A DNA stretch of 64,000 nucleotides from an uncultured Oleiphilaceae bacterium (lineage in GTDB: Bacteria; Pseudomonadota; Gammaproteobacteria; Pseudomonadales; Oleiphilaceae): contig CAJXUY010000001.1 of the NCBI GenBank assembly GCA_913060665.1, forward strand, positions 1 to 64,000. The letters are read 5' to 3'. Each line of letters opens with the position of its first letter. The stretch's first letter is position 1. The position numbers and the translations under genes are program-made. The notes beneath the pieces were generated by a model. The model was given only the letters and a program-made list of their open reading frames with translations. It was not told where the DNA came from and did not search any database. Below are positions 8,966-18,149 of this stretch, piece by piece.

Positions 8966-9781
8966 TTATAGGATCTTCTTTACGCCGGAGAGAGTATTGA
9001 ATACACGGTAGTAGTTTCTAGGCAATAAACGCGTTAGCAGATCGATAAACTTAGCATCGGGGCCGATCAATACGCGAAACTTATTCTTACGCATGCCATT
9101 CTCGATAATACTTGCCGCTTTCTCAGGTGTAGTAAGTGCTGATTTTTCAAATTGGGCGGCAAACTTTTTCTTCCGGCTTTCACCCGTTTCAGCACCGTTT
9201 GCAATGTTTGTCTTAATGCCTCCTGGCATTACGCAAATCACATCGATGTTTTTATTTTGAAACTTAAAGTCTTGACTCAAAGCTTCTGTGAAACCTCTCA
9301 CTGCAAATTTTGAGGCATGGTATGGTGTCATTGCGGGCATGGTAATTAACCCAAAAACAGACGCAATATTCACAATCATTCCGCGTTCTGATTTCTCAAG
9401 TAATGGAATCATTTCTCGGCAGCCGTGTACGACGCCGTTCAGGTTGATATCCATGACCTTGTCAAAAATATCTTGCGACATCTCGTCAAAGTAATCAAAG
9501 GGAGAGATGCCTGCATTATTAATTAGGCCGTCTAAGTGTCCGACACTTTTCTCTATCTCTTTAGCCAGTGATCTCCAGTCATCTACAGAACTAACATCAG
9601 CACACTTGGCCAGTACAACTTGTGATTCTATTGCCTTAATGGTTTCAGCTAGCCCTTCCTCAACAATGTCGGTTAACACAAGCTTCGCATGTTTTGATGC
9701 AAATAAATTGGCGAGGGCGCGACCGATGCCGGAGCCCGCGCCTGTGATTAAGATGATTTTGTTCTGCCATTTGGTGCTCAT
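8966..9781 (-). CDS. Short-chain dehydrogenase/reductase
   Basis: A 271-residue classical SDR. The cofactor motif is TGAGSGIG at residues 13-20, NNAG follows in the middle, the catalytic serine is in VNIASVFG and the Tyr-Lys pair is in YHASKFA. It is 24 bases downstream of the alpha/beta-hydrolase gene and probably co-transcribed with it. With the FMO upstream, it fits a pathway interconverting alcohols and ketones before or after oxygen insertion. The C-terminal tail ends LLPRNYYRVFNTLSGVKKIL, similar to SDRs encoded next to AlmA/MymA-like monooxygenases. Confidence 0.88.
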   Translation of the reverse strand: MSTKWQNKIILITGAGSGIGRALANLFASKHAKLVLTDIVEEGLAETIKAIESQVVLAKCADVSSVDDWRSLAKEIEKSVGHLDGLINNAGISPFDYFDEMSQDIFDKVMDINLNGVVHGCREMIPLLEKSERGMIVNIASVFGLITMPAMTPYHASKFAVRGFTEALSQDFKFQNKNIDVICVMPGGIKTNIANGAETGESRKKKFAAQFEKSALTTPEKAASIIENGMRKNKFRVLIGPDAKFIDLLTRLLPRNYYRVFNTLSGVKKIL

Positions 9782-9805
9782 AAATACGCTCTTTTGTTGA
9801 TTATT

Positions 9806-10597
9806 TTATGCTGATTTGGCGACTTCAAACTCGCCAAGCCAGTTAAATATTTTGCTCGTGATTTGTGGGAAGTATTTTCCACCAATCGTCCAGTGGCAGC
9901 AGCCATCAATGGTGTATAGGGAAGCTAATCCCCCAAAGCACTTTACGATTTTCTTTTGGATAAATATAGGGGTGACTTTGTCTTGATTGCCACCAATAAC
10001 CAAAACGGGGCAAGTGATATTACCGTAATTCACCCGTGTCGGGGGGCGCCTAAATAGAAACCACATACCTATTTGAGTAGCCGCCATCCCAGACTCATAA
10101 GTAGCACTTGTTATAATGTCTTTTTGCACCGCAGGCGTTTGTGAATTAGCAATTCCGTAGCTTACTTTGCTAAGCGTTAAATTGGTTGTTTGTTTCCAGA
10201 GCGGAAACTTAAACAAGTTATGGCCGAACGTACGAATCACTGACCAGGACCAGCTGTTATAACCTGCCGCGCCTGCAGAGGATAGTAATATCAGCCGATT
10301 ACAGGGGTATTTTGCGGCGACAAGTTGTGCCAACAACCCGCCCATTGAGTGGCCCACGAGTATCGGTTGTTGATCTAAGCTTTCAATCAAGCGGCAGAGG
10401 GATTCGAGATATTCTTGAATTGTTGCCCCCCCTAAACGAGCTTGCTCTATTGCAGAAAGCTCATGACGAGGATGGTGGTAAGGCAAGCGTGGAACGTGAG
10501 TGGTGTACCCGTTAGATTCAAATGCTTCTTTTACATCCGCAAGTGTTTCAGGGGTACTCCACATTCCGTGAATTAATACGACAGGTGGTCTGGACAT
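9806..10597 (-). CDS. Alpha/beta hydrolase
   Basis: A 263-residue alpha/beta-hydrolase with the oxyanion-hole segment IHGMWSTPE near the start, the nucleophile elbow GHSMGG in the middle, an Asp in IGGNQDKVTP and the catalytic His in GCCHWTIGG. It could hydrolyse the ester or lactone that the adjacent Baeyer-Villiger-type monooxygenase would make, as in the mycobacterial mymA-lipR arrangement; that is inference. It lies 83 bases after the FMO gene, with a hairpin between them, and 24 bases before the SDR. Confidence 0.88.
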   Translation of the reverse strand: MSRPPVVLIHGMWSTPETLADVKEAFESNGYTTHVPRLPYHHPRHELSAIEQARLGGATIQEYLESLCRLIESLDQQPILVGHSMGGLLAQLVAAKYPCNRLILLSSAGAAGYNSWSWSVIRTFGHNLFKFPLWKQTTNLTLSKVSYGIANSQTPAVQKDIITSATYESGMAATQIGMWFLFRRPPTRVNYGNITCPVLVIGGNQDKVTPIFIQKKIVKCFGGLASLYTIDGCCHWTIGGKYFPQITSKIFNWLGEFEVAKSA

Positions 10598-10623
10598 AAG
10601 GTCTCCTAAGAATTCAATATTGA

Positions 10624-10652
10624 AAAGCCTTAGCGGATATAGCTAAGGCTTT
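10624..10652 (-). terminator. Hairpin between FMO and hydrolase genes
   Basis: AAAGCCTTAGC (10624-10634) and its perfect reverse complement (10642-10652) enclose a 7-base loop. On the minus strand the stem is followed by only a short T-rich tail, so it could be a partial terminator that lowers hydrolase and SDR expression relative to the FMO. Confidence 0.55.
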
Positions 10653-10680
10653 GGGCTTGGTCATCTAACGTTAATTAGCC

Positions 10681-12228
10681 CTATGCGGCCTTTGATTTCT
10701 TAGAAATAGGTTCTACTTTGGTTTGTTTGGTCTCATGGAAGCCTTTTAGTACTGAACAATCATTAAAACGCATTGTACCGTCGGCTATTTTAGCCGTTTT
10801 AACCGCTATCCAGTCGGCCATGTAAAGGTCATTGTTGCGCCATGGGAAGCTATCACCAGACTTCGGTAAGAAGTGCAGCGAGCGCAAGATATAACCAGAC
10901 TGGAGTGCAACCGGACTACCTGCTTCATCTGCATTATCATCAAGGTGCGGGTAAGCACTCTCGTAACCGTTTTCTTCCATGTGGTTAAGCAGGCGAATCA
11001 TATATTCATAGGTGACTTCTGCTTTTAGAGTCCACGAGGAGTTTGTGTAACCAAATACCCATAAAAAGTTGGGTACTTGGCTGAACATGGTTCCTTTGTA
11101 GATGGTTAGGTTATCACCTCTTACCGGGTTGCCATCAACGGTTAGATCCATTTTGCCCCATAGCTGTAGTTTCAAGCCTGTCGCCGGAACAATGATGTCG
11201 GCCTCTAACTCTTTACCTGATTTAAGTTTAATACCCGTTTTTGTAAATTTTTCTATTTCATCTGTTTCAATCCCGACTTTACCGGCACGCGCCAATTTAA
11301 ATAGGTCTGAATCCGGTACCAATGCCATGCGCTGATCCCATGGATTGTATTTTGGCTTAAAGTGAACATCGACATCGACTGCACCTTTAAGCTCTTGTTG
11401 GTTCATACGACGTACCAATTTACGAACAAGTGCCGGGTATTTCTTAGAAACTAAAAATGTCACTTGTTGCATGGTGGTATACTTCAAACGCATTATGCGG
11501 TTAGTTAATCCTTTGGGTAAGAACTTGCTTAGTGCCAGAAATAGCTTGTCGCGAGAAGGGCGTGCGACAACATAAGCCGGTGAGCGTTGAACCATGGTTA
11601 CTTTTTCGGCCTTCATAGCCATGGTAGGTACAACGGTTACGGCCGTTGCGCCACTGCCAATAACAACGACTTTTTTGCCAGCATAATCCAGATCTTTAGG
11701 CCAAAACTGTGGATGAGCGATAGTACCTTTGTAGTCATTGTAGCCTTGCCATTCAGGTAGGTGGCCTTCTTCGTAGTCGTAATAGCCACTGCAACAACTT
11801 AAAAAATTGGTTTTGATATGGTATTCAGTTCCGTTGCCGCGTGTGATGGTAACGAACCAACGCTTGGCGGTAGAGTCCCAGTTGGCTTTGGTGACTCGTT
11901 GGCTAAACCGAATGTAGTGATGCAATAATTCTTCTGCGGTTAACTCTTCCAGATAATTCATGATACGGTCGCCAGTTGCAACGTACTCACGGTCTGTCCA
12001 AGGTTTAAATGAATATGAGAACGAGTACATATCCGAATCTGAGCGAATACCAGGATACTTAAACAGATCCCAGGTACCACCAATGTTGTCTCGTGCTTCG
12101 ATAACAGCAAACGAATCATAAGGTCGCTCTTTTTTCATTTTGTAGGCCATGCCTAAACCAGATATACCTGCGCCAATGATTAGAACGTCTAGCTCTTCAT
12201 AATTCGAGTTTGCTTGGTTATCAGTCAT
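10681..12228 (-). CDS. Flavin-containing monooxygenase, AlmA/Baeyer-Villiger type
   Basis: A 515-residue FAD/NADPH monooxygenase. The FAD motif GAGISGLGMAYKM is at the N-terminus, followed by GGTWDLFKYPGIRSDSDMYS; the Baeyer-Villiger/FMO fingerprint appears as YKGTIAHPQFWP with Tyr in place of Phe, and the NADPH motif is VIGSGATAVT. The overall pattern is very like Acinetobacter AlmA (long-chain alkane monooxygenase) and mycobacterial MymA/EthA. It should insert oxygen into a long-chain alkane, aldehyde or ketone; which one cannot be told. It heads a group with hydrolase and SDR and is divergent from an AraC regulator. Confidence 0.88.
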   Translation of the reverse strand: MTDNQANSNYEELDVLIIGAGISGLGMAYKMKKERPYDSFAVIEARDNIGGTWDLFKYPGIRSDSDMYSFSYSFKPWTDREYVATGDRIMNYLEELTAEELLHHYIRFSQRVTKANWDSTAKRWFVTITRGNGTEYHIKTNFLSCCSGYYDYEEGHLPEWQGYNDYKGTIAHPQFWPKDLDYAGKKVVVIGSGATAVTVVPTMAMKAEKVTMVQRSPAYVVARPSRDKLFLALSKFLPKGLTNRIMRLKYTTMQQVTFLVSKKYPALVRKLVRRMNQQELKGAVDVDVHFKPKYNPWDQRMALVPDSDLFKLARAGKVGIETDEIEKFTKTGIKLKSGKELEADIIVPATGLKLQLWGKMDLTVDGNPVRGDNLTIYKGTMFSQVPNFLWVFGYTNSSWTLKAEVTYEYMIRLLNHMEENGYESAYPHLDDNADEAGSPVALQSGYILRSLHFLPKSGDSFPWRNNDLYMADWIAVKTAKIADGTMRFNDCSVLKGFHETKQTKVEPISKKSKAA

Positions 12229-12383
12229 ATTCCTCTCCTTTTTATTGTTTGGGTAGAATGGCTGTCACTTATTGGTATGATAAATGTTATTGAATGGACT
12301 TAATGAAAAATAGGACTCAAACTGTCAATAATTAGCATATTAGGCCATAATAGTTTTTTGGGTTGTGTTTATGGGGGGCACCT

Positions 12384-13403
12384 TTGAGGGCCTATAAAAA
12401 GAAGCATTCTATCTTGGTGTTGCTTCCCTTGTTTAAAGCGTTGGAAGCACAGGGGCTTGACCCTGAGCACTTACTCTCCAATCAAGGGTGGTCTATTGAT
12501 GGCATGACAGGTGCTGCAACAATTGATCAAGATTTCGAACTACAAATTGTCGCTGACGCACTTAAAATGACCGATGACCCTCTATTGGGGCTTAAAGTGG
12601 GTGCTGAAGCCTCATTTACAACCTATGGCATTTACGCCATGTTGTTGATGACGGCGCCGACACTGTTGGATGCAGCGCGTGCAAGTGTTCAATTTCAAGC
12701 TTTGTCACTTTTACTTAGTCAGATGACGATGAAAATGGATAAAGACTGGGTCGAAGTTTTTTATTTTGCACCAGAGTCAGAACCACGGTTAAAAGCATTC
12801 ATAATCGACAGGGATATGATGGGGGTTTATGTATTCTTGCGTGAACTACTGAGCCCTACGGAGCTATTTGATACTAAAATTCGTTCTAGTAGAGCTATAC
12901 CTTTGCCTAAGGAACAAGCGGCCTTTGAACGATATTTTGAGCACGAAATAGAGTTTGGTTCGGCGTATTCGAGCTTTCGTATACCTAGGAGCATCTTGTC
13001 TCGTGCACAAAAGCATGGAAACGAACTGGCTCATAAACTTTATAGAGTTCAGGCATTCGAGATATTAAGTCAGTTGTATACCGAGATGGACGATATCGCC
13101 GCTCGCGTTAGGCAGATGCTGAACGGATATGAGTCTCGCTATCCGTCCTTGACTGAAATGGCTAGCATGTTCAGGTGCAGTGATCGTACGTTACGTAGAA
13201 AGTTAGACGAGTCGAATACCTGCTATCGAGACCTGCTTGAGGAGCAAAAGAAATCTCGTGTATTCGATATGCTTGCAGATCGTAGTATTAGCGTCAATGA
13301 AATGAGTGACACGCTAGGTTATACCGAGCCCGCAAGCTTTCTACGTGCATTCAAGCGGTGGACTGGCACCACGCCTAAGCTTTATGTGAAAAGTCAGCAA
13401 TGA
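12384..13403 (+). CDS. AraC-family regulator (VirS/OruR type)
   Basis: About 339 residues: an N-terminal arabinose-binding-like domain (GLDPEHLL, FELQIVADALKMTDDPLLGLKVG, YGIYAMLLMTAPTLLDAARASVQF) and a C-terminal HTH_18 domain (YPSLTEMASMFRCSDRTLRRKL, then ISVNEMSDTLGYTEPASFLRAFKRWTGTTP). The start is uncertain: no ATG is available, and I chose the TTG at 12384, about six bases after a G-rich ribosome site; a TTG at 12363 is the alternative. It is divergent from the FMO gene, as VirS is from mymA, and probably activates that operon. Confidence 0.87.
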   Translation: MRAYKKKHSILVLLPLFKALEAQGLDPEHLLSNQGWSIDGMTGAATIDQDFELQIVADALKMTDDPLLGLKVGAEASFTTYGIYAMLLMTAPTLLDAARASVQFQALSLLLSQMTMKMDKDWVEVFYFAPESEPRLKAFIIDRDMMGVYVFLRELLSPTELFDTKIRSSRAIPLPKEQAAFERYFEHEIEFGSAYSSFRIPRSILSRAQKHGNELAHKLYRVQAFEILSQLYTEMDDIAARVRQMLNGYESRYPSLTEMASMFRCSDRTLRRKLDESNTCYRDLLEEQKKSRVFDMLADRSISVNEMSDTLGYTEPASFLRAFKRWTGTTPKLYVKSQQ

Positions 13404-13587
13404 AATATATAGTCTGAATGCAGATCGCCTCCAAATTCATTTGTGTTTCAAATGTCTGGTTATGGGGTGTGACGATAAGCGCTTTAAGACAGCTAATTGG
13501 TTGTTATTTTTAAGCAGCAGTAGGTGTAAAATAAACATCCGTTTGTTAAAGGACGCTGACAACCAAATGATAAGTTGGATAATTTGA

Positions 13588-14484
13588 ATGAATTACTTAC
13601 CAATAGAATATATTGAGCCTGTTTTCAGGCCGCCTTCAGAAGCTAAGTCCCTTATTCTTCAGGTCGCTAATGGCTGTTCTTATAATGATTGCACTTTTTG
13701 CGATATGTATACTGCTCCGCAGAAGAAGTTTAAGCCAAAAGCGATTGCAGATATTGAAAAAGAAGTTAAAGCGGTTGCCGCTAAAATGGCTGGGGTCAGC
13801 CGAATTTTCCTAGCAGATGGCGATGCGATGACGCTATCATTCAGGCGGCTTAAAGAAATACTCGAGTGTATTAATCAATACCTGCCAAGTGTTGAGCGTG
13901 TAACGGCCTACTGCCTACCAAGAAATATCAAAAATAAAACGGTAGAAGAGTTGGCTGAATTAAAACGAATGGGCCTTGCAATGGTGTATGTAGGCTGTGA
14001 GTCTGGCGATGATAAGGTACTTGAGTGTGTGCAGAAGGGTGAAACGTTTGAAACATCAAAGGCTGCGCTGGTTAAACTAAAAGCTGCTGGTATTAAGTCA
14101 TCTGTGATGATACTCAATGGTCTAGGCGGTCGAACGTTCTCTGAGCAGCATGCGGTCAATACTGCGCGTTTGATGAATGAAACTCAGCCCGAATTTGTTT
14201 CAACATTGGTAGTGTCGTTTCCGATGGGGAAAGAGCGGTTTAGAGCAGGTTTTAATGGCGAGTATGAGCCTCTTCAGCAGAGCGACTTATTCCAAGAAAT
14301 CCGAACATTTATTGCTAATCTAGAATTAACGAATACGGTTTTTCGGTCAGATCATGCCTCAAACTATCTTGTACTTAAAGGTAATTTAGGTGAAGACAAA
14401 CAAGCCATGTTGGATAAAATCGATTTGGCGTTAAATAAGCCGGGAGCGATCCCTTTGCGTCAAGAATGGCAGCGAGGACTTTAG
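13588..14484 (+). CDS. Radical SAM protein
   Basis: A 298-residue radical SAM enzyme. The cluster-binding motif is in NGCSYNDCTFCDMY, spaced CX4CX2C rather than the usual CX3CX2C, a spacing I recall in a COG1032-like group of small uncharacterised enzymes. The barrel continues with FLADGDAMTL, AYCLPRNI and YVGCESGDD. No auxiliary cluster cysteines are evident at the C-terminus. The reaction is unknown. The DUF1285 gene follows 31 bases later on the same strand. Confidence 0.85.
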   Translation: MNYLPIEYIEPVFRPPSEAKSLILQVANGCSYNDCTFCDMYTAPQKKFKPKAIADIEKEVKAVAAKMAGVSRIFLADGDAMTLSFRRLKEILECINQYLPSVERVTAYCLPRNIKNKTVEELAELKRMGLAMVYVGCESGDDKVLECVQKGETFETSKAALVKLKAAGIKSSVMILNGLGGRTFSEQHAVNTARLMNETQPEFVSTLVVSFPMGKERFRAGFNGEYEPLQQSDLFQEIRTFIANLELTNTVFRSDHASNYLVLKGNLGEDKQAMLDKIDLALNKPGAIPLRQEWQRGL

Positions 14485-14515
14485 CGCCTGCGATACAAAT
14501 AATTGAGGTGTAATC

Positions 14516-15106
14516 ATGACAGCTAAGACATCCAGTCAGCATAAAGAGGCTGAGCAGCTTGAAAAAACGATGCAGGTTTTAGCTGATATTGAAGATAGTA
14601 AAGAGGGTAATCACTACCCGCCTGTCGAGCAATGGAACCCCAGTGTTGTCGGTGAAATTGATATACGAATAGACCGAGAGGGAGTCTGGTATTATCAAGG
14701 CGATAAAATGGAACGAAAAGAGATGGTGAAACTATTCTCTTCAATTTTACGTTTAGATGATGATGGCTATTGCCTAGTAACGCCTGTTGAAAAAATGAAG
14801 ATTAACGTGGATGTGGCGCCATTCTCTATTGTCGATTTTAGTGTTGATGAAGTAGATGGTCAGCCAGCGTTAGTGTTTAAAGATAGTATTGGCGAAGACA
14901 TCCTGCTTAATAGTCAAGACCAATTTTCTGTTTGTGACTCCGAATCAGGGGAACCAACCCCGTTACTCACTGTTAGAAGAAATCTAAAAGGTCTGATCAA
15001 CCGAAACGTGTTTTATCGCCTAGTAGATACAGCAGAGAACCACATAGTCGACGGTAAAGAGTTGATTGGGGTGTGGAGTAATGGTTTATTTTTCGCTCTC
15101 CAGTAA
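14516..15106 (+). CDS. DUF1285 domain protein
   Basis: A 196-residue cytoplasmic protein with the DUF1285 pattern: PPVEQWNPSVVGEIDIRIDREG.WYYQG, then KEMVKLFSSILRLDDDGYCLVTPVEK and VDVAPFSIVDF. No signal peptide or membrane segment. The function of this family is not established. It follows the radical SAM gene with a short gap and ends before a bidirectional terminator shared with the ETF-QO gene. Confidence 0.88.
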   Translation: MTAKTSSQHKEAEQLEKTMQVLADIEDSKEGNHYPPVEQWNPSVVGEIDIRIDREGVWYYQGDKMERKEMVKLFSSILRLDDDGYCLVTPVEKMKINVDVAPFSIVDFSVDEVDGQPALVFKDSIGEDILLNSQDQFSVCDSESGEPTPLLTVRRNLKGLINRNVFYRLVDTAENHIVDGKELIGVWSNGLFFALQ

Positions 15107-15130
15107 AGTATCTTATAAACCCTGATTCCG

Positions 15131-15153
15131 CTTCGCTGCATCAAGGCTACAAG
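15131..15153. repeat. Second copy of dispersed extragenic repeat
   Basis: This stretch matches 266-288 with one difference (CATCAAGG instead of CATCACGG). It lies in the short spacer downstream of the DUF1285 gene. Here the inverted partner seen in the first copy is absent. Confidence 0.45.
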
Positions 15154-15173
15154 GGCGGTTACGTTAGGCGAAA

Positions 15174-15207
15174 AAAAAGGGCTTCATAATAATATGAAGC
15201 CCTTTTT
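15174..15207. terminator. Bidirectional Rho-independent terminator
   Basis: A 15-base stem of AAAAAGGGCTTCATA (15174-15188) with its complement at 15193-15207 and a 4-base loop. A-run and T-run flank it on opposite sides, so it can stop both the rightward DUF1285 transcript and the leftward ETF-QO transcript. Confidence 0.9.
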
Positions 15208-15223
15208 GCTATACAGCTTTCGC

Positions 15224-16879
15224 TTACATATTCGGATAATTTGGACCACCGCCACCTTCTGGTGTTACCCAGGTGATGTTTTGTGCAGGGTCTTTAATAT
15301 CACATGTCTTACAGTGTACGCAGTTTTGAGAGTTAATTTGGAATTTCTTAGATCCGTCATCGTTCTCTACGACTTCATATACACCAGCAGGACAGTACCG
15401 CTGAGCAGGTTCGTCAAACTTGGGCAAGTTATCACGAATCGGAAGCTCAGGATCTTTAAGCTTAAGGTGGCACGCCTGATTTTCTTCATGATTAGTATTT
15501 GAGATAAATACAGATGTTAGACGATCAAATGTAAGTACATTATCAGGTTTGGCGTAAGTGATCTTCTTACACTCTGCTGCAGGCTTCATCTGGGCATGAT
15601 CTAAGTGAGTATCATGCAGTGTAAATGGCAGGCTGCCACGCAGGATATTTTGCTCGAAGAACGCGACAGCGCCACCAATCATGCTACCAAATTTGTGCAT
15701 GGCAGGGCCGAAGTTGCGCGAGTCGTAAAGTTCTTTATAAACAGATGATGCCTTGAACTTATCTGCGTAAGCAACAAGGTCGTCACCACCTGTTGACCCT
15801 GCCTTGATCGCTTCAAAGACAGTTTCAGCTCCCATCATGCCGGTTTTCATTGCAGTATGAGAACCCTTAATCTTAGAAAAGTTAAGCGCACCTGCATCAC
15901 AACCCAGAATTAGGCCGCCTGGGAATGTCATTTTAGGCAGAGCGTTAAAACCGCCTTTGGTAATCGCTCGCGCACCGTATGATACACGTTTACCGCCTTT
16001 CAAATACTTCTTCACTTCTTTGTTGGTCTTGAGACGTTGAAATTCTTCGAAAGGGCTTAGGTGGGGGTTAGAGTAATTAAGGTCAGTGATTAGGCCAACA
16101 TATACTTGGTTATTTTCCAGGTGATAAAGGAACGAACCACCATTTGCACCGTTTTCGCTTAGTGGCCAGCCTGCAGTATGAACAACGAGACCTGGCTCGT
16201 GTTTAGCAGGGTCGATATCCCATAACTCTTTGATGCCGATGCCATAATGCTGAGGGTCAGAGTCTTTATCGAGTTCGTACTTCTCAATTAACTGCTTGCC
16301 GAGATGGCCACGACAGCCCTCGCTGAATAATGTGTATTTCGCAAGGAGTTCCATGCCAGGCATGTAAGAATCTTTAGGGTTGCCTTCTTCATCAACCCCC
16401 ATATCGCCAGTTAGGATACCGCGAACACTACCGTCTTCGTTATAGAGTACTTCTGCAGCAGCAAAACCAGGATACACTTCTGCACCCATGCCTTCGGCTT
16501 GTTCTGCTAACCAGCGACAGATATTACCTAAGCTAACAATATAGTTACCATCGTTATGCATGTTTTTTGGTACGAAAGCATTCGGAACTTTAACTGCTTT
16601 CTCTTCGCTCTTTAGAACAAATATATCGTCTCTTGTAACAGGGGTATTTAATGGTGCGCCAAGTTCTTTCCAGTTTGGAAATAGTTCGTTTAGTGCGCTT
16701 GGCTCGAAAACGGTTCCCGCCAGGATGTGGGCACCTACTTCTGATCCCTTCTCCACAACACAGACGGTTAATTCGTCACCAGATTCCTGTGCAAGTTGTA
16801 GTATTCGACAGGCAGCAGATAGACCTGCTGGGCCGGCGCCTACGATTAGGACGTCAAATTCCATTGATTCGCGTTCCAT
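15224..16879 (-). CDS. etfD: Electron transfer flavoprotein-ubiquinone oxidoreductase
   Basis: A 551-residue membrane-associated FAD/4Fe-4S enzyme that passes electrons from ETF to the quinone pool during fatty-acid and amino-acid oxidation. The FAD motif is VGAGPAGLSAACRI near the start; the C-terminal domain holds the cluster cysteines in RYCPAGVYE and NCVHCKTCDIKDP, ending GGGGPNYPNM as in all ETF-QO. The ATG at 16879 has a good GAGGAG ribosome site. It is divergent from etfBA, and a PsrA-like palindrome lies between them. Confidence 0.97.
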   Translation of the reverse strand: MERESMEFDVLIVGAGPAGLSAACRILQLAQESGDELTVCVVEKGSEVGAHILAGTVFEPSALNELFPNWKELGAPLNTPVTRDDIFVLKSEEKAVKVPNAFVPKNMHNDGNYIVSLGNICRWLAEQAEGMGAEVYPGFAAAEVLYNEDGSVRGILTGDMGVDEEGNPKDSYMPGMELLAKYTLFSEGCRGHLGKQLIEKYELDKDSDPQHYGIGIKELWDIDPAKHEPGLVVHTAGWPLSENGANGGSFLYHLENNQVYVGLITDLNYSNPHLSPFEEFQRLKTNKEVKKYLKGGKRVSYGARAITKGGFNALPKMTFPGGLILGCDAGALNFSKIKGSHTAMKTGMMGAETVFEAIKAGSTGGDDLVAYADKFKASSVYKELYDSRNFGPAMHKFGSMIGGAVAFFEQNILRGSLPFTLHDTHLDHAQMKPAAECKKITYAKPDNVLTFDRLTSVFISNTNHEENQACHLKLKDPELPIRDNLPKFDEPAQRYCPAGVYEVVENDDGSKKFQINSQNCVHCKTCDIKDPAQNITWVTPEGGGGPNYPNM

Positions 16880-17061
16880 AATAGGTCTCCTCGGTCATCT
16901 CTCTCTAGTTTAAGTTATATAAGTAGAATTTTGGATAAATAGCCTACTCATGATTTTTGATAAAATCGCATTAACTATTATTAGGGCCGTTTAGAATAGA
17001 AACCCAATTTATGGACGCGGATTATAACGTCCTGCTCACTAAAAGGATATACTAAAACCTG

Positions 17062-17085
17062 TTTCAAACAAACGTTTGTTTGAAA
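17062..17085. promoter_or_regulatory. PsrA-type operator palindrome between etfD and etfB
   Basis: A perfect 24-base palindrome with half-site TTTCAAACAAAC. It contains two overlapping matches to CAAAC-N4-GTTTG, the form of site bound by the fatty-acid-responsive TetR repressor PsrA in Pseudomonas, where the etf genes belong to its regulon. It lies about 180 bases upstream of etfD and 315 upstream of etfB. Regulation by PsrA is inferred; no psrA gene is in the window. Confidence 0.7.
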
Positions 17086-17399
17086 TCAGACTTAGTTTAC
17101 ATCAATATTTATTGAAATAATTCCAACATCAATAACTTAGCACCAATATTGGGCACATGCTTGTATAGCTAAAATGAACACCTGTTACGCTTTTTTTGCT
17201 CTAAAATGCCTGTTTTTTACTCTGAATTGATTGTTTGGTATTGACCAAAACGAATTTTATAGTCAGTATTAGGGCGCTTTGCGTAGGGTGGAGAGTTTCT
17301 GAATATATCCTTTTGCATCTCGTGCTAAGGGTATTTTGCTTTTTTCCTCCTCATTCGTAAGAGCCAACAATCAATCAATCGCTAATAAACGAGGAATCT

Positions 17400-18149
17400 A
17401 TGAAGGTTCTGGTCGCTGTTAAACGTGTAATCGACTACAACGTCAAGGTTCGAGTAAAACCTGATAATACAGGTGTTGATCTGACAAATGTCAAGATGGC
17501 AATGAACCCCTTTTGTGAAATCGCAGTTGAAGAAGCGGTTCGCTTAAAAGAGAAGGGTGTAGTCAGTGAGATCGTAGTTGTCTCAATCGGTCCTAAAGTA
17601 GCTCAAGAGCAAGTTCGTACTTCACTGGCATTGGGTGCAGACCGCGGTATTCTTATCGAAACTGACGAAGAAGTTCAGGCATTAGATGTTGCTAAGCTTC
17701 TTAAAGCTGTTGTTGAAAAAGAACAACCAAACCTAGTTATTCTTGGTAAGCAATCTATTGATTCTGATAACAATCAGACCGGTCAGATGCTTGCTGCATT
17801 AACAGGAATGCCTCAGGGAACTTTTGCTTCTGAAGTTGCTGTAGATGGCGACAAAGTAAATGTTACTCGTGAGATCGACGGTGGTTTGGTAACTGTAGCA
17901 TTAAACATGCCTGCAGTTGTTACTACCGACCTTCGTTTGAACGAACCACGTTATGCATCTTTGCCAAACATTATGAAAGCGAAGAAGAAGCCATTAGAAA
18001 TGACTTCTCCTGCTGATTTGAGTGTTGAGCTTAAGCCAAGTCTTACTACGCTGAAGGTTGAAGAACCTGCTACGCGTCAGGCAGGCATTAAAGTGGCTGA
18101 CGTTGCTGAACTAATAGACAAATTGAAAAACGAAGCGAAGGTGATCTAA
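17400..18149 (+). CDS. etfB: Electron transfer flavoprotein beta subunit
   Basis: A 249-residue beta subunit of the soluble ETF heterodimer, which collects electrons from acyl-CoA dehydrogenases. It begins [20 protein letters not shown], has the AMP-binding segment [15 protein letters not shown], and ends with [20 protein letters not shown]-like residues typical of EtfB. A GAGGAA ribosome site precedes the ATG. etfA begins immediately after the stop, so they are co-transcribed. The partner dehydrogenase ETF-QO is divergent upstream. Confidence 0.97.
   Translation: MKVLVAVKRVIDYNVKVRVKPDNTGVDLTNVKMAMNPFCEIAVEEAVRLKEKGVVSEIVVVSIGPKVAQEQVRTSLALGADRGILIETDEEVQALDVAKLLKAVVEKEQPNLVILGKQSIDSDNNQTGQMLAALTGMPQGTFASEVAVDGDKVNVTREIDGGLVTVALNMPAVVTTDLRLNEPRYASLPNIMKAKKKPLEMTSPADLSVELKPSLTTLKVEEPATRQAGIKVADVAELIDKLKNEAKVI

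Noticed and set aside
15194-15502. A 102-residue forward ORF
   Set aside because: It lies antisense inside the ETF-QO gene and is a shadow frame.
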